Shown one piece after another: positions 8,956-18,195 of a stretch of DNA of 64,000 bases. The notes under the pieces are model-generated. The model had not been told where the DNA came from, made no database searches, and saw nothing but the letters and a program-made list of their open reading frames with translations. The position numbers and the translations under genes are program-made. The stretch's first letter is position 1; every line of letters starts with the position of its first letter. The DNA lies in the NCBI GenBank assembly GCA_003151335.1, contig PLXE01000092.1, positions 38,391-102,390 on the forward strand, in the 5' to 3' direction. The DNA is from Acidobacteriaceae bacterium. Lineage in GTDB: Bacteria; Acidobacteriota; Terriglobia; Terriglobales; Acidobacteriaceae.

Positions 8956-10170
8956 TCAGCGCGATGCTTCGATGACTTTCTTGATCCGCTCGAACGCCCA
9001 GAAGATGTCTTCGCGCGTAATGACCAGCGGAGGCGCGATGCGGATGACGTGTTCGTGAGTTTCTTTGCAGAGGATCCCAAGCTCCTTCAGTGCCTCGCAG
9101 TAGGGTCGCGCCGGGACATCCAGTTCAATCCCGATCCATAGGCCTTTGCCGCGGACCTCGCGTATGTGCGGACTCTTCAGCGTCTTCAGCTTGGTGAGGA
9201 AGTAGTCGCCGAGTTCTGTAGAGCGTTGAATCAGGTTCTCCTCGACCAGCACGCGCAGCGCGGAGCGGGCGACAGCGCACGCCAGCGGATTACCGCCGAA
9301 AGTGCTGCCGTGGTCGCCTGGGTTGAACACGCCGAGCACTTCCTTCGACGCCAGCACCGCCGATACCGGGTAGAAACCACCTGACAGCGCCTTGCCCACA
9401 ATCACGACATCTGGAGTGATGCCTTCGTGCATGTAGGCGAAGAGCTTGCCGGTGCGACCCAGACCCGACTGAATTTCGTCGGCTATCAGGAGCACGCGAT
9501 TCTCGCGGCAGATGGCAGCGGCCTCCTTCAGAAATCCCGCAGGCGGGAAAACGATCCCGGCTTCTCCCTGAATGGGCTCCACCAGGAAGGCGCAGGTGTT
9601 GGGCGTGATCGCCTCGCGTAAAGCGTTAGCATCGCCGAAGGGAATGACCTTGAATCCTGGCGTGAACGGTCCGAAGCCATCGCGGTACTGCTCGTCGGTC
9701 GAAAAGCTGACGATGGTCACCGTGCGTCCGTGAAAGTTGTTGGCGCAAACAATAATTTCGGCCTTGCCGTCAGGAATGCCCTTGAGCTTGTAGCCCCACT
9801 TGCGGGCGGCCTTCACGGCAGTCTCCACCGCCTCCGCGCCCGAGTTCATGGGCAGCGCCATCTCGAAGCCGGTCAGGTCGTGGAGTTCCTGATAGAGCAG
9901 GGGCAACTGATCGTTGCGAAAGGCCCGGGATGTCAGCGTCACCTTGCGCGCCTGCTCGATCATGGCCTTCAGGATTTTGGGATGGCAGTGCCCCTGGTTG
10001 ACCGCGGAATAGGAAGCCAGGCAATCGAGATAGCGATTCCCTTCCACGTCATAAACCCACACCCCTTCCGCGTGTTCGATAACCACGTCGAGAGGATGGT
10101 AGTTGTGCGCGCCGTATTGATCTTCAAGTTCGATAAAATTGCTGGTTTGCAAACGATCGATGACTTCCAT
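8956..10170 (-). CDS. rocD: Ornithine aminotransferase
   Basis: 404 residues, full length for ornithine:2-oxo-acid transaminase, a PLP enzyme converting ornithine plus 2-oxoglutarate to glutamate semialdehyde plus glutamate. Class III aminotransferase features are present in order: [19 protein letters not shown] near residue 110, [38 protein letters not shown], the PLP lysine in [14 protein letters not shown], and [14 protein letters not shown]. It is the last gene of the minus-strand carbamoyl-phosphate/ornithine cluster, 43 bp after the CPBP-like gene, so it may drain ornithine produced or spared by ArgF. Confidence 0.93.
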   Translation of the reverse strand: MEVIDRLQTSNFIELEDQYGAHNYHPLDVVIEHAEGVWVYDVEGNRYLDCLASYSAVNQGHCHPKILKAMIEQARKVTLTSRAFRNDQLPLLYQELHDLTGFEMALPMNSGAEAVETAVKAARKWGYKLKGIPDGKAEIIVCANNFHGRTVTIVSFSTDEQYRDGFGPFTPGFKVIPFGDANALREAITPNTCAFLVEPIQGEAGIVFPPAGFLKEAAAICRENRVLLIADEIQSGLGRTGKLFAYMHEGITPDVVIVGKALSGGFYPVSAVLASKEVLGVFNPGDHGSTFGGNPLACAVARSALRVLVEENLIQRSTELGDYFLTKLKTLKSPHIREVRGKGLWIGIELDVPARPYCEALKELGILCKETHEHVIRIAPPLVITREDIFWAFERIKKVIEASR

Positions 10171-10213
10171 AAGCTCCTCAAATCTTTAATTGGTGTTTCC
10201 AGTATTGCAGAGT

Positions 10214-10888
10214 TCACATCCGGCCCACCGCGTTGGTGAGTGTTTGAAACAGGACACTTCCCCAACTGTTGCCGGCCACAGCGGGAATGACCGCGATCGC
10301 GTACCCAGAAGCAAAACTACCAAGAAAACCAGATACACCCTGACCGAGAGCTGCATGGATGAGACCATTGAACAGACCGAATCCCCATGCGCCGGGAGTA
10401 AGCCATCCATGGCCCTCATGTCCTACGATGTGGTTCAATCGGTTGGCAAAGAACACGCCATACAAGGCTTCGAAAAAGCCCCACACCATCACAGTTGTAG
10501 CTATGCCTACGAGGTTTAGCGGAAACTCCGAAGCCAGGGAGAGCCGCAAAGCCAAGTGGCGGCGCAGCGGCACCCAGACCGGTTGGCCCATCTGCGAAGA
10601 AAGAGCTGCGTCATAGATTATGGCGAAGAGCACGGCAATCGCCACTGACTTGAGAACACCACGTGAACTAAACCCGTAATTCGACAGCCGTTCGCGCCGA
10701 ACTGCCATTAACAGCAATACCGCCAACCCTTCCGCCGTAAATTGGAACATTGCGAGAGCAAAGACCTCTCGCATCCCGCCCAGACGTTTAAGAGCAGGGG
10801 TGATCGCGGGAATGCTGAAGCCGCAGATCAATGTGACGCTGACTGCAATCGCAAGGTCCACCGCCGCGGAAGAGCGCGTCGCGGTCAT
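10214..10888 (-). CDS. CPBP-like integral membrane protein
   Basis: 224 residues with about six hydrophobic segments. The pair WGFFEALYGVFFANRLN and, later, LFNGLIHAALGQG is placed like the EExxxR and HxxxN motifs of CPBP/CAAX-type intramembrane proteases, but the double Glu is reduced to one, so activity is doubtful. It lies 37 bp after pyrB on the same strand, so it probably belongs to the cluster transcript. Its role in ornithine metabolism is unclear. AGGG lies about 10 nt before the ATG. Confidence 0.65.
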   Translation of the reverse strand: MTATRSSAAVDLAIAVSVTLICGFSIPAITPALKRLGGMREVFALAMFQFTAEGLAVLLLMAVRRERLSNYGFSSRGVLKSVAIAVLFAIIYDAALSSQMGQPVWVPLRRHLALRLSLASEFPLNLVGIATTVMVWGFFEALYGVFFANRLNHIVGHEGHGWLTPGAWGFGLFNGLIHAALGQGVSGFLGSFASGYAIAVIPAVAGNSWGSVLFQTLTNAVGRM

Positions 10889-10925
10889 GATTCAATACCC
10901 TGGATGATGCTCATGGCTTCTCGCT

Positions 10926-11825
10926 TTATCCATCCCAAAGCATGGTCAGCAGCGCCATTCGCACATACAGTCCGTTCTCCGCCTGCCGGAAATACAAAGC
11001 GCGCGGATCGTCGTCCACTTTCTTGTCCAGCTCCACGGTCCGTGGCAAGGGGTGAAGAATCATGGCGTCGGACCTTATGTGCTGCAGCACAGTGGAGTCG
11101 ATGGCATAGCGCAGCGGCCCCTTGAGCCGGTCGGGGCGGATGCGCGTCTGGTAAATGACATCCACCTCCCCGATCACGCGGTTGATGTCCGACTCCAACT
11201 CGTAGCTGACGCCATGCCGGTCGAGGTACTGCAGGATGTCGGGTTTCATCTGCAGCTCGGGCGGGCTGACGAAGAAGACCTTCACCCGTTCGAATTTTGC
11301 CAGCAGGTAAGCCAGGGAACGGACGGTGCGGCCGCGATCAAGTTCCCCAATGAAGGCCACGCTCAGTCCATCGAGCGGACGTTCGCGGTAAATCGTGTAC
11401 AGATCGAGCAAGGCTTGCGTGGGATGCTGGCCGCCCGCGCCGTCGCCTGCGTTGATGATCGGCACCGGCGAGACCTTGGCCGCGCGGCCCGCTCCGCCCG
11501 GCTCATGATGGCGAATCACGATGACGTCGCAATAGCTGCCAATGATGCGGATGGAATCCTCCACCTGTTCGGCTTCGATCTCGGAGGAGAACGTGCGAGC
11601 ATGTTCGGTGGAGAGCACGCGTCCGCCCAGCCGGTGCATGGCCGCTTCAAAGCAGAAGCGCGTCCGGGTGGACGGCTGATAGAACAGGCTGGCGAGAATT
11701 CGATTCTGGTAGTCCAGCGTTCCGCCGCGCGCCACAATTCGCTCCATCAGCCGCGACCGGTCGAACAGCTCCATCAACAATGGAACGGTGAACTGTTGCG
11801 ACTCGACAACGTGCTTCAAACTCAT
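10926..11825 (-). CDS. pyrB: Aspartate carbamoyltransferase, catalytic chain
   Basis: 299 residues from the ATG at 11825, chosen because AGGA lies about 9 nt upstream and the protein then aligns with the family start. A second ATG at 11882, only 3 nt after the arcC stop, would add 19 residues. The carbamoyl-phosphate loop is STRTRFCFEAAMHRLGG; HPTQALLDL and the aspartate-site HPLPR are present, and YQTRIRPDRL matches the 240s loop of ATCases rather than of ornithine transcarbamylases. It forms N-carbamoyl-aspartate for pyrimidines. No pyrI, pyrC or carAB lies nearby; the neighbours are arcC and argF, so its carbamoyl phosphate may come from carbamate kinase. Confidence 0.87.
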   Translation of the reverse strand: MSLKHVVESQQFTVPLLMELFDRSRLMERIVARGGTLDYQNRILASLFYQPSTRTRFCFEAAMHRLGGRVLSTEHARTFSSEIEAEQVEDSIRIIGSYCDVIVIRHHEPGGAGRAAKVSPVPIINAGDGAGGQHPTQALLDLYTIYRERPLDGLSVAFIGELDRGRTVRSLAYLLAKFERVKVFFVSPPELQMKPDILQYLDRHGVSYELESDINRVIGEVDVIYQTRIRPDRLKGPLRYAIDSTVLQHIRSDAMILHPLPRTVELDKKVDDDPRALYFRQAENGLYVRMALLTMLWDG

Positions 11826-11885
11826 ACGGGAACGTCCTGGCTTGGCTTCCTGCAGTCTAGTGGTTCGGTCTGTCGTTAGCATGGT

Positions 11886-12887
11886 TCACCGGATAACCGG
11901 CACCTCAAGTTCCTCATCTTGCAGCCCAGTTTTGCGGCGTGGTCCTGCGTCCGCCACAATGCGCGTACCCGCGGAGCCTTGCACGGCTTCGCACAAACGC
12001 TCATACGTGGTAATCACGGCTTCCCTGCCTCCGCTGTGCAGGAAGCGCAACACCGATTCCACCTTTGGCCCCATGTTTCCCGGCGGGAAGTGGCCGTCGC
12101 GCAGATGCTGCTCCATCTGCGCCGCGGTGACGTAAGTGAGCGGCGTCTGGTTCGGCTTCTTGTAGTTCAGAAAAACATATTCGGTATCGGTCGAGATCGC
12201 AAACAGGTCCACTCCCAACTGAGACGCCAGCAACGCCGAAGCACGGTCCTTGTCGATGACCGCTTCCACGCCTTGCAGGCGGCCGTTCACGCGCATCACG
12301 GGAATGCCTCCGCCCCCGGTAGATACCACCAGCACGCCGCGATCGACCAACGCGCGAATGACATCCAGTTCCAGGATCTCGATGGGCTCCGGCGAGGGTA
12401 CCACGCGCCGATAGCCGCGGGCTGCATCCTCGACAATCTGCCATCCCAGCAGGCGCTTTTTCTCGTCGGCATCGGCCCGCGAATAAAATGGCCCGATCGG
12501 CTTGGACGGATGTTGCATGGCAGGGTCATCGAGCGAGACCAGGGCTTGGGTCACCAGGGTCGCGACCGGAACCTCCATGCCGGCTGCGGCCAGTTCGTTC
12601 TCCAGCGACTGGGCGAGCAGATAACCGATCTCGCCTTGACTGGCGGCGCCGCAAACATCAAGGGTCTGCCCATACACCACGTCGGAGGCGCGCTCCGAGC
12701 GCAGCAATTGTGCGCCCACTTGCGGCCCGTTGCCATGCGTGATCACCAGGTTGTATCCGAGGCGGATGATCCCGACAATCGCCTGGGCCGTGCGGCGAGT
12801 GTTGGCCAACTGCTCGGCAATCGTGCCCTTTTCTCCGGCACGAATGAGAGAGTTGCCGCCCACCGCGACTAGCGCAGTCTTTGCCAT
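11886..12887 (-). CDS. arcC: Carbamate kinase
   Basis: 333 residues from the ATG at 12887, which follows AAGGA. Family motifs are visible: ALVAVGGNSLIRAGEKGT at the N-terminus, ITHGNGPQVG, VSTGGGGIPVM and AVIDKDRASALLA. The enzyme interconverts ATP plus carbamate and carbamoyl phosphate plus ADP. No arginine deiminase gene is in the window, so this is not a classical arginine deiminase operon. With argF and pyrB on each side, it could either make carbamoyl phosphate for both transferases or regain ATP from citrulline. The frame is open upstream to 12917 (start less likely). Confidence 0.93.
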   Translation of the reverse strand: MAKTALVAVGGNSLIRAGEKGTIAEQLANTRRTAQAIVGIIRLGYNLVITHGNGPQVGAQLLRSERASDVVYGQTLDVCGAASQGEIGYLLAQSLENELAAAGMEVPVATLVTQALVSLDDPAMQHPSKPIGPFYSRADADEKKRLLGWQIVEDAARGYRRVVPSPEPIEILELDVIRALVDRGVLVVSTGGGGIPVMRVNGRLQGVEAVIDKDRASALLASQLGVDLFAISTDTEYVFLNYKKPNQTPLTYVTAAQMEQHLRDGHFPPGNMGPKVESVLRFLHSGGREAVITTYERLCEAVQGSAGTRIVADAGPRRKTGLQDEELEVPVIR

Positions 12888-12993
12888 AAAAAATTCCTTA
12901 CAAACGCGATTCGCCATTCGCTCCTCGCTCTTCGCCAGAGGTTTCTGGGCTCCTGCGCGAAAGGCGAAGAGCGAAAAGCGAACAGCGGTTTTT

Positions 12994-13968
12994 CTACTTC
13001 ACCAACTCCAACCTCGATTCACGAGCGGTCTCGCGTTCCGCGGCCTTGTCTCCCTTCATCAGTTCCAGCATGATTGCCTTTTGGGCGTGCAGCCGGTTCT
13101 CTGCCTGCTGGAAGACGAACGAGCGCGGCGAATCGATTACGTCCTCTGTAACTTCATCGCCCCGATGCGCCGGCAGACAATGCAGGAAGATGGCATCGGG
13201 CTTGGCCTTGGCGAACAACTTGGCGTTTACCTGATACGGCTGGAAGATGTTGCGCCGCGCTGCCGCCTCCGCTTCCTGTCCCATGCTTGCCCACACGTCG
13301 GTGTAAACCACGTCGGCGCCGAGGACCGCCAGGTTGGGATCGTTGGTGATGGTGCAGCTTGCGCCGGTCGCGGCGCAGCGTTCAACCGCCCAGGCAACGG
13401 CCCCGCTGTCAGGCTCGTATCCCGGTGGCGTGGCTATCCACACCTCCGCCCCCAATTGCGCTCCCGCAAATAGCAGCGAGTGCGCCACATTGTTGCCGTC
13501 GCCGATGTAGGCCACCTTCAGTCCGGCAATTCGCCCCTTGACCTCGAGCATGGTCAGGTAGTCGGCCATTGCCTGGCAGGGGTGGCTGTAGTCGGTGAGG
13601 CCGTTGATGACCGGGATGCCGGCGTACCGCGCCATGTCCACGACGATGTCGTGGGCGAAGGTCCGGATCATGATCCCCTGTACCATCCGCTCCAGGTTCT
13701 TGGCGACGTCATAGACCGACTCTCGTTTGCCGAGACTGATCTCGGCTGGCGAAAGATACAGCGGATGCCCGCCCAGTTCCTGGATGCCCACGTCGAAGGT
13801 CACGCGCGTGCGCAGCGACGGCTTTTCGAAGATCATGGCCAGCGTCCTGCCCTTCAGAGCGCTGGTATATCCGCCCGGGTGGGCCTTGAGCTGGCAGGCA
13901 AGATGAAGAAATTGCCCGGTCTCCTGCGGCGAGAAGTCGCGAATCGAGAGGAAGTCTTTTTGCAGCAT
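12994..13968 (-). CDS. argF: Ornithine carbamoyltransferase
   Basis: 324 residues from the ATG at 13968, with GGGAGGT just upstream. The carbamoyl-phosphate loop is EKPSLRTR; NGLTDYSHPCQ is the HPxQ motif; DVWASMGQE is the ornithine-binding SMG loop; HCLPAHRGDEVT carries the catalytic Cys. These identify ornithine rather than acetylornithine or aspartate transcarbamylase. It makes citrulline from ornithine and carbamoyl phosphate, or runs in reverse in catabolism. The upstream COG2403 gene stops one base before this ATG, so the two are almost certainly co-translated. Confidence 0.93.
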   Translation of the reverse strand: MLQKDFLSIRDFSPQETGQFLHLACQLKAHPGGYTSALKGRTLAMIFEKPSLRTRVTFDVGIQELGGHPLYLSPAEISLGKRESVYDVAKNLERMVQGIMIRTFAHDIVVDMARYAGIPVINGLTDYSHPCQAMADYLTMLEVKGRIAGLKVAYIGDGNNVAHSLLFAGAQLGAEVWIATPPGYEPDSGAVAWAVERCAATGASCTITNDPNLAVLGADVVYTDVWASMGQEAEAAARRNIFQPYQVNAKLFAKAKPDAIFLHCLPAHRGDEVTEDVIDSPRSFVFQQAENRLHAQKAIMLELMKGDKAAERETARESRLELVK

Positions 13969-13969
13969 G

Positions 13970-15313
13970 CTACCTCCCAACTTCCGCCAGCGCCGGCTTA
14001 TAAGTGTGGGTGAACTGTTCCAGCATGGTGGTGATTGCGGGCTCGCCGATTTCCTCGACGGCGTAGCTCACGCGCACGCTGGGTTTGTCCAGCTTGATGG
14101 TGCGCGCCAAGTCGATCGGCGTCGCCACCAGCACTAAATCGCAGGGTACGCGCTTGATCGTCTCTTCCAGTTCGTGCCGCTGGACATCGCTGTATCCCAT
14201 GGCCGGCAAGACTCTCCACAGATGGGGAAACTTCTCGAAGGTCTTCTGGATGGAGCCCACGGCATAGGGACGAGGATCGACCAACGTGGCCGCATTGTAG
14301 CGATTGGCGGCGACCACGCCAGCCCCATAAGGCATCTCTCCGTGGGTAAGCGTGGGGCCATCTTCGATCACCAGCACCCGCTTGCCCCTAACCGCTTCGG
14401 GATCGGCCACGGTCACCTTGCAGGTGGTCTCAATGACTTGCGCCTTGGGGTTAAACAGCGCGATGTTCTGCCGCACGGTTTTGATTCCGTCGGGATCGGC
14501 CGTGTCAACCTTGTTGATGATGAGCACGTGCGCGCTGCGGAAGTTCACTTCACCGGGGTAGTAGGCCAACTCGTGTCCCGGGCGATGCGGATCAAGGACA
14601 ACGATATCGAGATCGGGACGATAGAACGAAGTGTCATTGTTACCGCCGTCCCACAGCACGACATCGCCCTCCTTCTCTGCCTGGCGCAGGATTTCCTCGT
14701 AATCGACCCCGGCATAGACTGTGGTGCCCTCAATAATGTGAGGCTCGTATTCCTCACGCTCTTCGATGGTGCAGAGATTCTTGTCGAGGTCGGCCAGCGA
14801 AGCGAAGCGTTGCGCATGCTGCGCGGCAAGATCGCCGTAAGGCATGGGATGACGGACCACGACGGGGTTCCAGCCGAGCTTGCGAAGCTCGGTGGCAATC
14901 CGGCGAGAGACCGGGCTCTTGCCGCAGCCGGTGCGGACGGCGCAGACCGAGATGACCGGCACTTTGGCAACCAGTTGCGTGCGTTCGACGCCCAGCAGCC
15001 AGAAATCGGCGCCCGCGGCGACGGCGCGCGAGGCCAGGTGCATCAGCGTTGGATAAGCGACATCGCTGTAAGAGAAGACCACCACATCGACGAGTTGGTC
15101 GTGGATGATCTCTTCCATCTTGTCTTCTTCCAGGATGGGAATGCCATCGGGATAGAAATCGCCCGCCAATTGCACGGGATAACGGCGGCCGGCGATGTCG
15201 GGAATTTGGGTTGCGGTGAAAGCTACGACGTGAAATTCAGGGTTGTTTCGAAAAACTACGTTGAAGTTGTGGAAGTCTCGTCCAGCGGCTCCCAGGATAA
15301 GCACTCTTTGCAT
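13970..15313 (-). CDS. COG2403 GTPase-like protein (annotated in databases as cyclic 2,3-diphosphoglycerate synthetase)
   Basis: 447 residues. An N-terminal Rossmann-like part (MQRVLILGAAGRDFHNFNVVF) is followed by a P-loop, RTGCGKSPVSRRI, near residue 130, and an INKVDTAD NKxD-type G4 motif near residue 270. This architecture is the COG2403 predicted GTPase family, often named cyclic 2,3-diphosphoglycerate synthetase after an archaeal protein; that function is doubtful in a mesophilic bacterium. Co-translation with argF and the adjacent arcC argue for a role in carbamoyl-phosphate or ornithine handling instead (inference). It heads the six-gene minus-strand cluster. Confidence 0.85.
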   Translation of the reverse strand: MQRVLILGAAGRDFHNFNVVFRNNPEFHVVAFTATQIPDIAGRRYPVQLAGDFYPDGIPILEEDKMEEIIHDQLVDVVVFSYSDVAYPTLMHLASRAVAAGADFWLLGVERTQLVAKVPVISVCAVRTGCGKSPVSRRIATELRKLGWNPVVVRHPMPYGDLAAQHAQRFASLADLDKNLCTIEEREEYEPHIIEGTTVYAGVDYEEILRQAEKEGDVVLWDGGNNDTSFYRPDLDIVVLDPHRPGHELAYYPGEVNFRSAHVLIINKVDTADPDGIKTVRQNIALFNPKAQVIETTCKVTVADPEAVRGKRVLVIEDGPTLTHGEMPYGAGVVAANRYNAATLVDPRPYAVGSIQKTFEKFPHLWRVLPAMGYSDVQRHELEETIKRVPCDLVLVATPIDLARTIKLDKPSVRVSYAVEEIGEPAITTMLEQFTHTYKPALAEVGR

Positions 15314-15536
15314 AGTGCATAAAAAGCGTCATTAGACCCATGAGGTGGGGACACTTTTCTCCTTGCCAATATGGTGAACCAAGCGCGAACTTCGCGCTGT
15401 GAGGGCGGTCACACAGCAGTGAGACGTGGCGGCGCCAGGGAGTGGGTGCTAACTGCGTCGCCCTAGCCAAAAGCAGGCTAGAACGGGGCCCCGGAAAGAG
15501 TACTTCCTGTCAGACGCCAGGCTGCGGTCAAACGCA

Positions 15537-15559
15537 AAGGGCGGTACGCAGCCGCCCTT
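15537..15559 (-). terminator. Hairpin after the secreted TPR gene
   Basis: AAGGGCGG at 15537-15544 pairs with CCGCCCTT at 15552-15559 around a 7-base loop, 23 bp beyond the stop at 15582 on the minus strand. It has no long T run, so it is only a probable terminator. The rest of 15314-15536 holds no convincing gene and should contain the promoter of the COG2403-argF-arcC cluster. Confidence 0.45.
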
Positions 15560-15581
15560 GCAAAACAGCACAACCCTCCGC

Positions 15582-16727
15582 TTACGGCTTCTTCTTGGGC
15601 GCCACCTTGCTTTTTCCGTAAGTCGTTTCCACCGGAGCGCCGATAGTGGCCAGCATCTGCTTGGCGGGATCGGCGAACCTGCCGGTGGGCGCCAGTTCCA
15701 GATACCTGTTGAAGGCTTCCGCCGTCCCCGGAGGCGCAACCATCTTGTCGCCCTTGACCGTGGCTTTGCCCATCAGGTCGACACCCTTCCAGTAGTAGGC
15801 TTCGGCACGGGTGGGATCAACCTGCAGCGCCTTGTCGAATGCAGCGATGGCTTCATCCACCTTGCCGGTGTTGGTGAGCACGGCGCCTTCGTTGAAATAA
15901 TAGGTCCCAGCATTGGTCGGATCATTCTGCACGGCAGTAGCCCACTCCGCCACGGCTTTGTCGGTCTGGCCCGATTTGGCCAAAGCGTCGGCAAGTGCGC
16001 TGTGGTAGGGGCCGTTGGTGGGTTTGAGGGCGATTGCCTTTTGATAAAACTCAATGGCCTCTGGATATTTCTTGGCCTTGCTCTTTACCTCGCCTAGATT
16101 TGCCCAGATCACATCCTGACTGGGATCGACTTGAGCCGCTTGCTGCAAAATGCTGATGGCCTGGTCATAATTGCCAGCCGCTTCGAGCTGCTTGGCTTGC
16201 GCCTGGTCGTGATTGCCTGCTGCTTCGAGCTGCGTAGCCTGTGCTTGGCCAGCATCACCAGCCGTTTCCAGTTGCTTCGCCTCTGCCAGCTGCGCGTTCA
16301 GACCCTTAATCTTTTCGTTTTGCTTCTGGACTTCCTCAATCTTTTTCTGCTGCTCTGGAGTGATGCCAGCCTTTTGCGCCGCCTGCGCTTTTTCCTTTGC
16401 CAGGTCGAAATCTATCACTCGCTCCTCGCCCGCTTGGACCGGCACTTTGTCGAAAAAGTCGACCACCTTGCCGTCCACCATCAGACTGAACTTGTAAGTA
16501 CCAAAAGCAATCCCGATGGAAAAATACTCGCCTTTCGAATTGGTCTTTAGATTGATCTTCCTGCCGTTTTCGGCGCTTAACAGCTCCACCGTAGCGCCTT
16601 GGATCGGCTTGCCGCTTTCATCCTTGGCAACGCCCTTCACGGTGCCGGTGAACTGCGCCCAAACCGGAGCCGCGCTGATCGCGACCAGCAATACCAGCCA
16701 TATGACGAGGGAAATATGTTTCTTCAT
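15582..16727 (-). CDS. Secreted TPR protein with N-terminal carboxypeptidase-regulatory-like domain
   Basis: 381 residues from the ATG at 16727 (GGAGGAAAA upstream). Residues 1-24 are a signal peptide (KKHISLVIWLVLLVAIS, cut near VWAQ). About residues 25-110 form a CarboxypepD_reg-like beta domain (GTVKGVAKDESGKPIQGATVEL). A Glu/Lys/Ala-rich coiled stretch follows, with a short near-repeat of AKQLEAAGNYDQAQ units at about 175-210, then four or so TPRs to residue 345 and a basic tail. It probably works outside the cytoplasmic membrane as a protein-interaction scaffold. It begins 53 bp after queC on the same strand, so it may be co-transcribed with the queuosine genes without sharing their function. 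Confidence 0.8.
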   Translation of the reverse strand: MKKHISLVIWLVLLVAISAAPVWAQFTGTVKGVAKDESGKPIQGATVELLSAENGRKINLKTNSKGEYFSIGIAFGTYKFSLMVDGKVVDFFDKVPVQAGEERVIDFDLAKEKAQAAQKAGITPEQQKKIEEVQKQNEKIKGLNAQLAEAKQLETAGDAGQAQATQLEAAGNHDQAQAKQLEAAGNYDQAISILQQAAQVDPSQDVIWANLGEVKSKAKKYPEAIEFYQKAIALKPTNGPYHSALADALAKSGQTDKAVAEWATAVQNDPTNAGTYYFNEGAVLTNTGKVDEAIAAFDKALQVDPTRAEAYYWKGVDLMGKATVKGDKMVAPPGTAEAFNRYLELAPTGRFADPAKQMLATIGAPVETTYGKSKVAPKKKP

Positions 16728-16780
16728 TTTTCCTCCAACCATAAAACGGAATGATGACTGCTTCACTATAGCAACGGCCA

Positions 16781-17488
16781 CTAATCCCGAAACGGAGCCG
16801 CCGTTTGCGCCGCATAAGAAATAGGATCAACGGCTCCGGCGGTTGCGAAGGCCTTCCGCCGCAACACGCAACTCTCGCAAATGCCGCAAGCCCGATCTTC
16901 GGCACCGTAGCATGACCAAGTTAAATCGAAGGGAGCGTGCAATTCAAGGCCAAGCGTCACAATCCGGACCTTTCGCAATGCGATCAACGGCGTTTCGACG
17001 CGAATTCTTCCCTCTTTGGTACCCCTGCGAATCACTTCATTGAACGCCTGGTAGAACTCCGGACGGCAATCGGGATAGCCGGAGCTGTCCTGCTGCACCG
17101 CGCCGATGTAAATCCGGGCCGCGCCCAGCACTTCGGCCCAGCTCACCGCCGCCGACAGGAAGTGGGCATTGCGAAAAGGAACGTAGGTAACCGGAATGTG
17201 CAGACCGATCTGGGAGCCGGCAGCGGGAATCGAGATATTGTTGTCGGTGAGCGCGGAGCCTCCAATCGCGTGAAAAAACGGGGTGCGAACGGCGAGACGT
17301 TGGCGAATCTGCAGGCGGTCGCAAATCGCCTGGAAGGAAGCCAGTTCGCGGCGCTCGGTGCGTTGCCCGTAACCGATGTGAAGCGCCGCGGTCGCGTTGG
17401 CCCCGAAGTCGCGCACCGCGAGGGCCGCACACACGCAGGAGTCCATCCCGCCGCTGAGCGCCACCACCACCTGTGCTTGATCGTGCAT
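16781..17488 (-). CDS. queC: 7-cyano-7-deazaguanine synthase
   Basis: 235 residues. The ATP pyrophosphatase loop SGGMDS is at residues 12-17, and the zinc-binding cluster CYGAEDRACGICESC is near residue 195-210. QueC converts 7-carboxy-7-deazaguanine and ammonia to preQ0 using ATP, the precursor of queuosine in tRNA. It lies 12 bp after queE and is the third gene of a queD-queE-queC run. No clear ribosome site is seen; coupling to queE is likely. Confidence 0.92.
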   Translation of the reverse strand: MHDQAQVVVALSGGMDSCVCAALAVRDFGANATAALHIGYGQRTERRELASFQAICDRLQIRQRLAVRTPFFHAIGGSALTDNNISIPAAGSQIGLHIPVTYVPFRNAHFLSAAVSWAEVLGAARIYIGAVQQDSSGYPDCRPEFYQAFNEVIRRGTKEGRIRVETPLIALRKVRIVTLGLELHAPFDLTWSCYGAEDRACGICESCVLRRKAFATAGAVDPISYAAQTAAPFRD

Positions 17489-17500
17489 AGTGCTAAGTCT

Positions 17501-18184
17501 CTAAACACCCTTCCGCTCGGGCTCCCAGATGAACTTGTGAATCTGCAGCCCCAGACGCGCGTTCAGTCCATCCGCCAGCATCCATTCGGCCAGGTGCTGC
17601 GGGTCAACCATGCAATGCGAGGCATCACGGCTGCCGGACGCGTCCTTGCGAAACGCCGGGGACAAAATCACCGTGCCGACGCGCGAATTCAGCCCGTGCT
17701 GCCGGATGAAGTCGCACGCGAATTCATAGTCCTGACGGCTGGCAATGACAAACTTCACTTCATCCTGACGGCCCAGCGCGTCGAGGTTTTCGATGCGAAA
17801 GGTATCGCCCTCGCCGGAGTCAGGACATTTTACGTCCACAATCTTGACCACGGCAGCGGGAACTTGCTCCAAGGGGCGTTCGCCACTGGTCTCCAGCAGG
17901 ACGGTGTATCCGACGGCCAGGAGTCGTCCCATCAGGGGGACCGCTTCGCGTTCCTGCAATAGCGGCTCGCCGCCGGTGATCTCCACCAGGCCGCCCTCCG
18001 GCGCGAGGCGATGCACCTCAGCTTCGATCTCCTCCAGGCCCATGCGCTGGCCACCCTTGAAGGTGTATTCGCTATCGCACCAGGTGCAACGCAGATTGCA
18101 TCTCGCCAGCCGCACAAACACGCAGGGCAGGCCGGTGTAAGAGGACTCCCCTTGCAGCGATTTGTAAATCTCGATGATCTGCAT
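17501..18184 (-). CDS. queE: 7-carboxy-7-deazaguanine synthase (radical SAM)
   Basis: 227 residues from the ATG at 18184. The compact radical-SAM motif CNLRCTWC is near residues 28-35, followed by EITGGEPLLQ. QueE rearranges 6-carboxytetrahydropterin to 7-carboxy-7-deazaguanine using a [4Fe-4S] cluster, SAM and Mg2+. The frame is open to a TTG at 18235, but that would add a non-family extension overlapping queD. The start lies 11 bp after the queD stop. Confidence 0.93.
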   Translation of the reverse strand: MQIIEIYKSLQGESSYTGLPCVFVRLARCNLRCTWCDSEYTFKGGQRMGLEEIEAEVHRLAPEGGLVEITGGEPLLQEREAVPLMGRLLAVGYTVLLETSGERPLEQVPAAVVKIVDVKCPDSGEGDTFRIENLDALGRQDEVKFVIASRQDYEFACDFIRQHGLNSRVGTVILSPAFRKDASGSRDASHCMVDPQHLAEWMLADGLNARLGLQIHKFIWEPERKGV

Positions 18185-18195
18185 GAACGCGAAGC

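Noticed and set aside
13970..15313. Cyclic 2,3-diphosphoglycerate synthetase function
   Set aside because: The database name comes from an archaeal protein; here the context is carbamoyl-phosphate metabolism and only a COG2403 P-loop protein can be supported.
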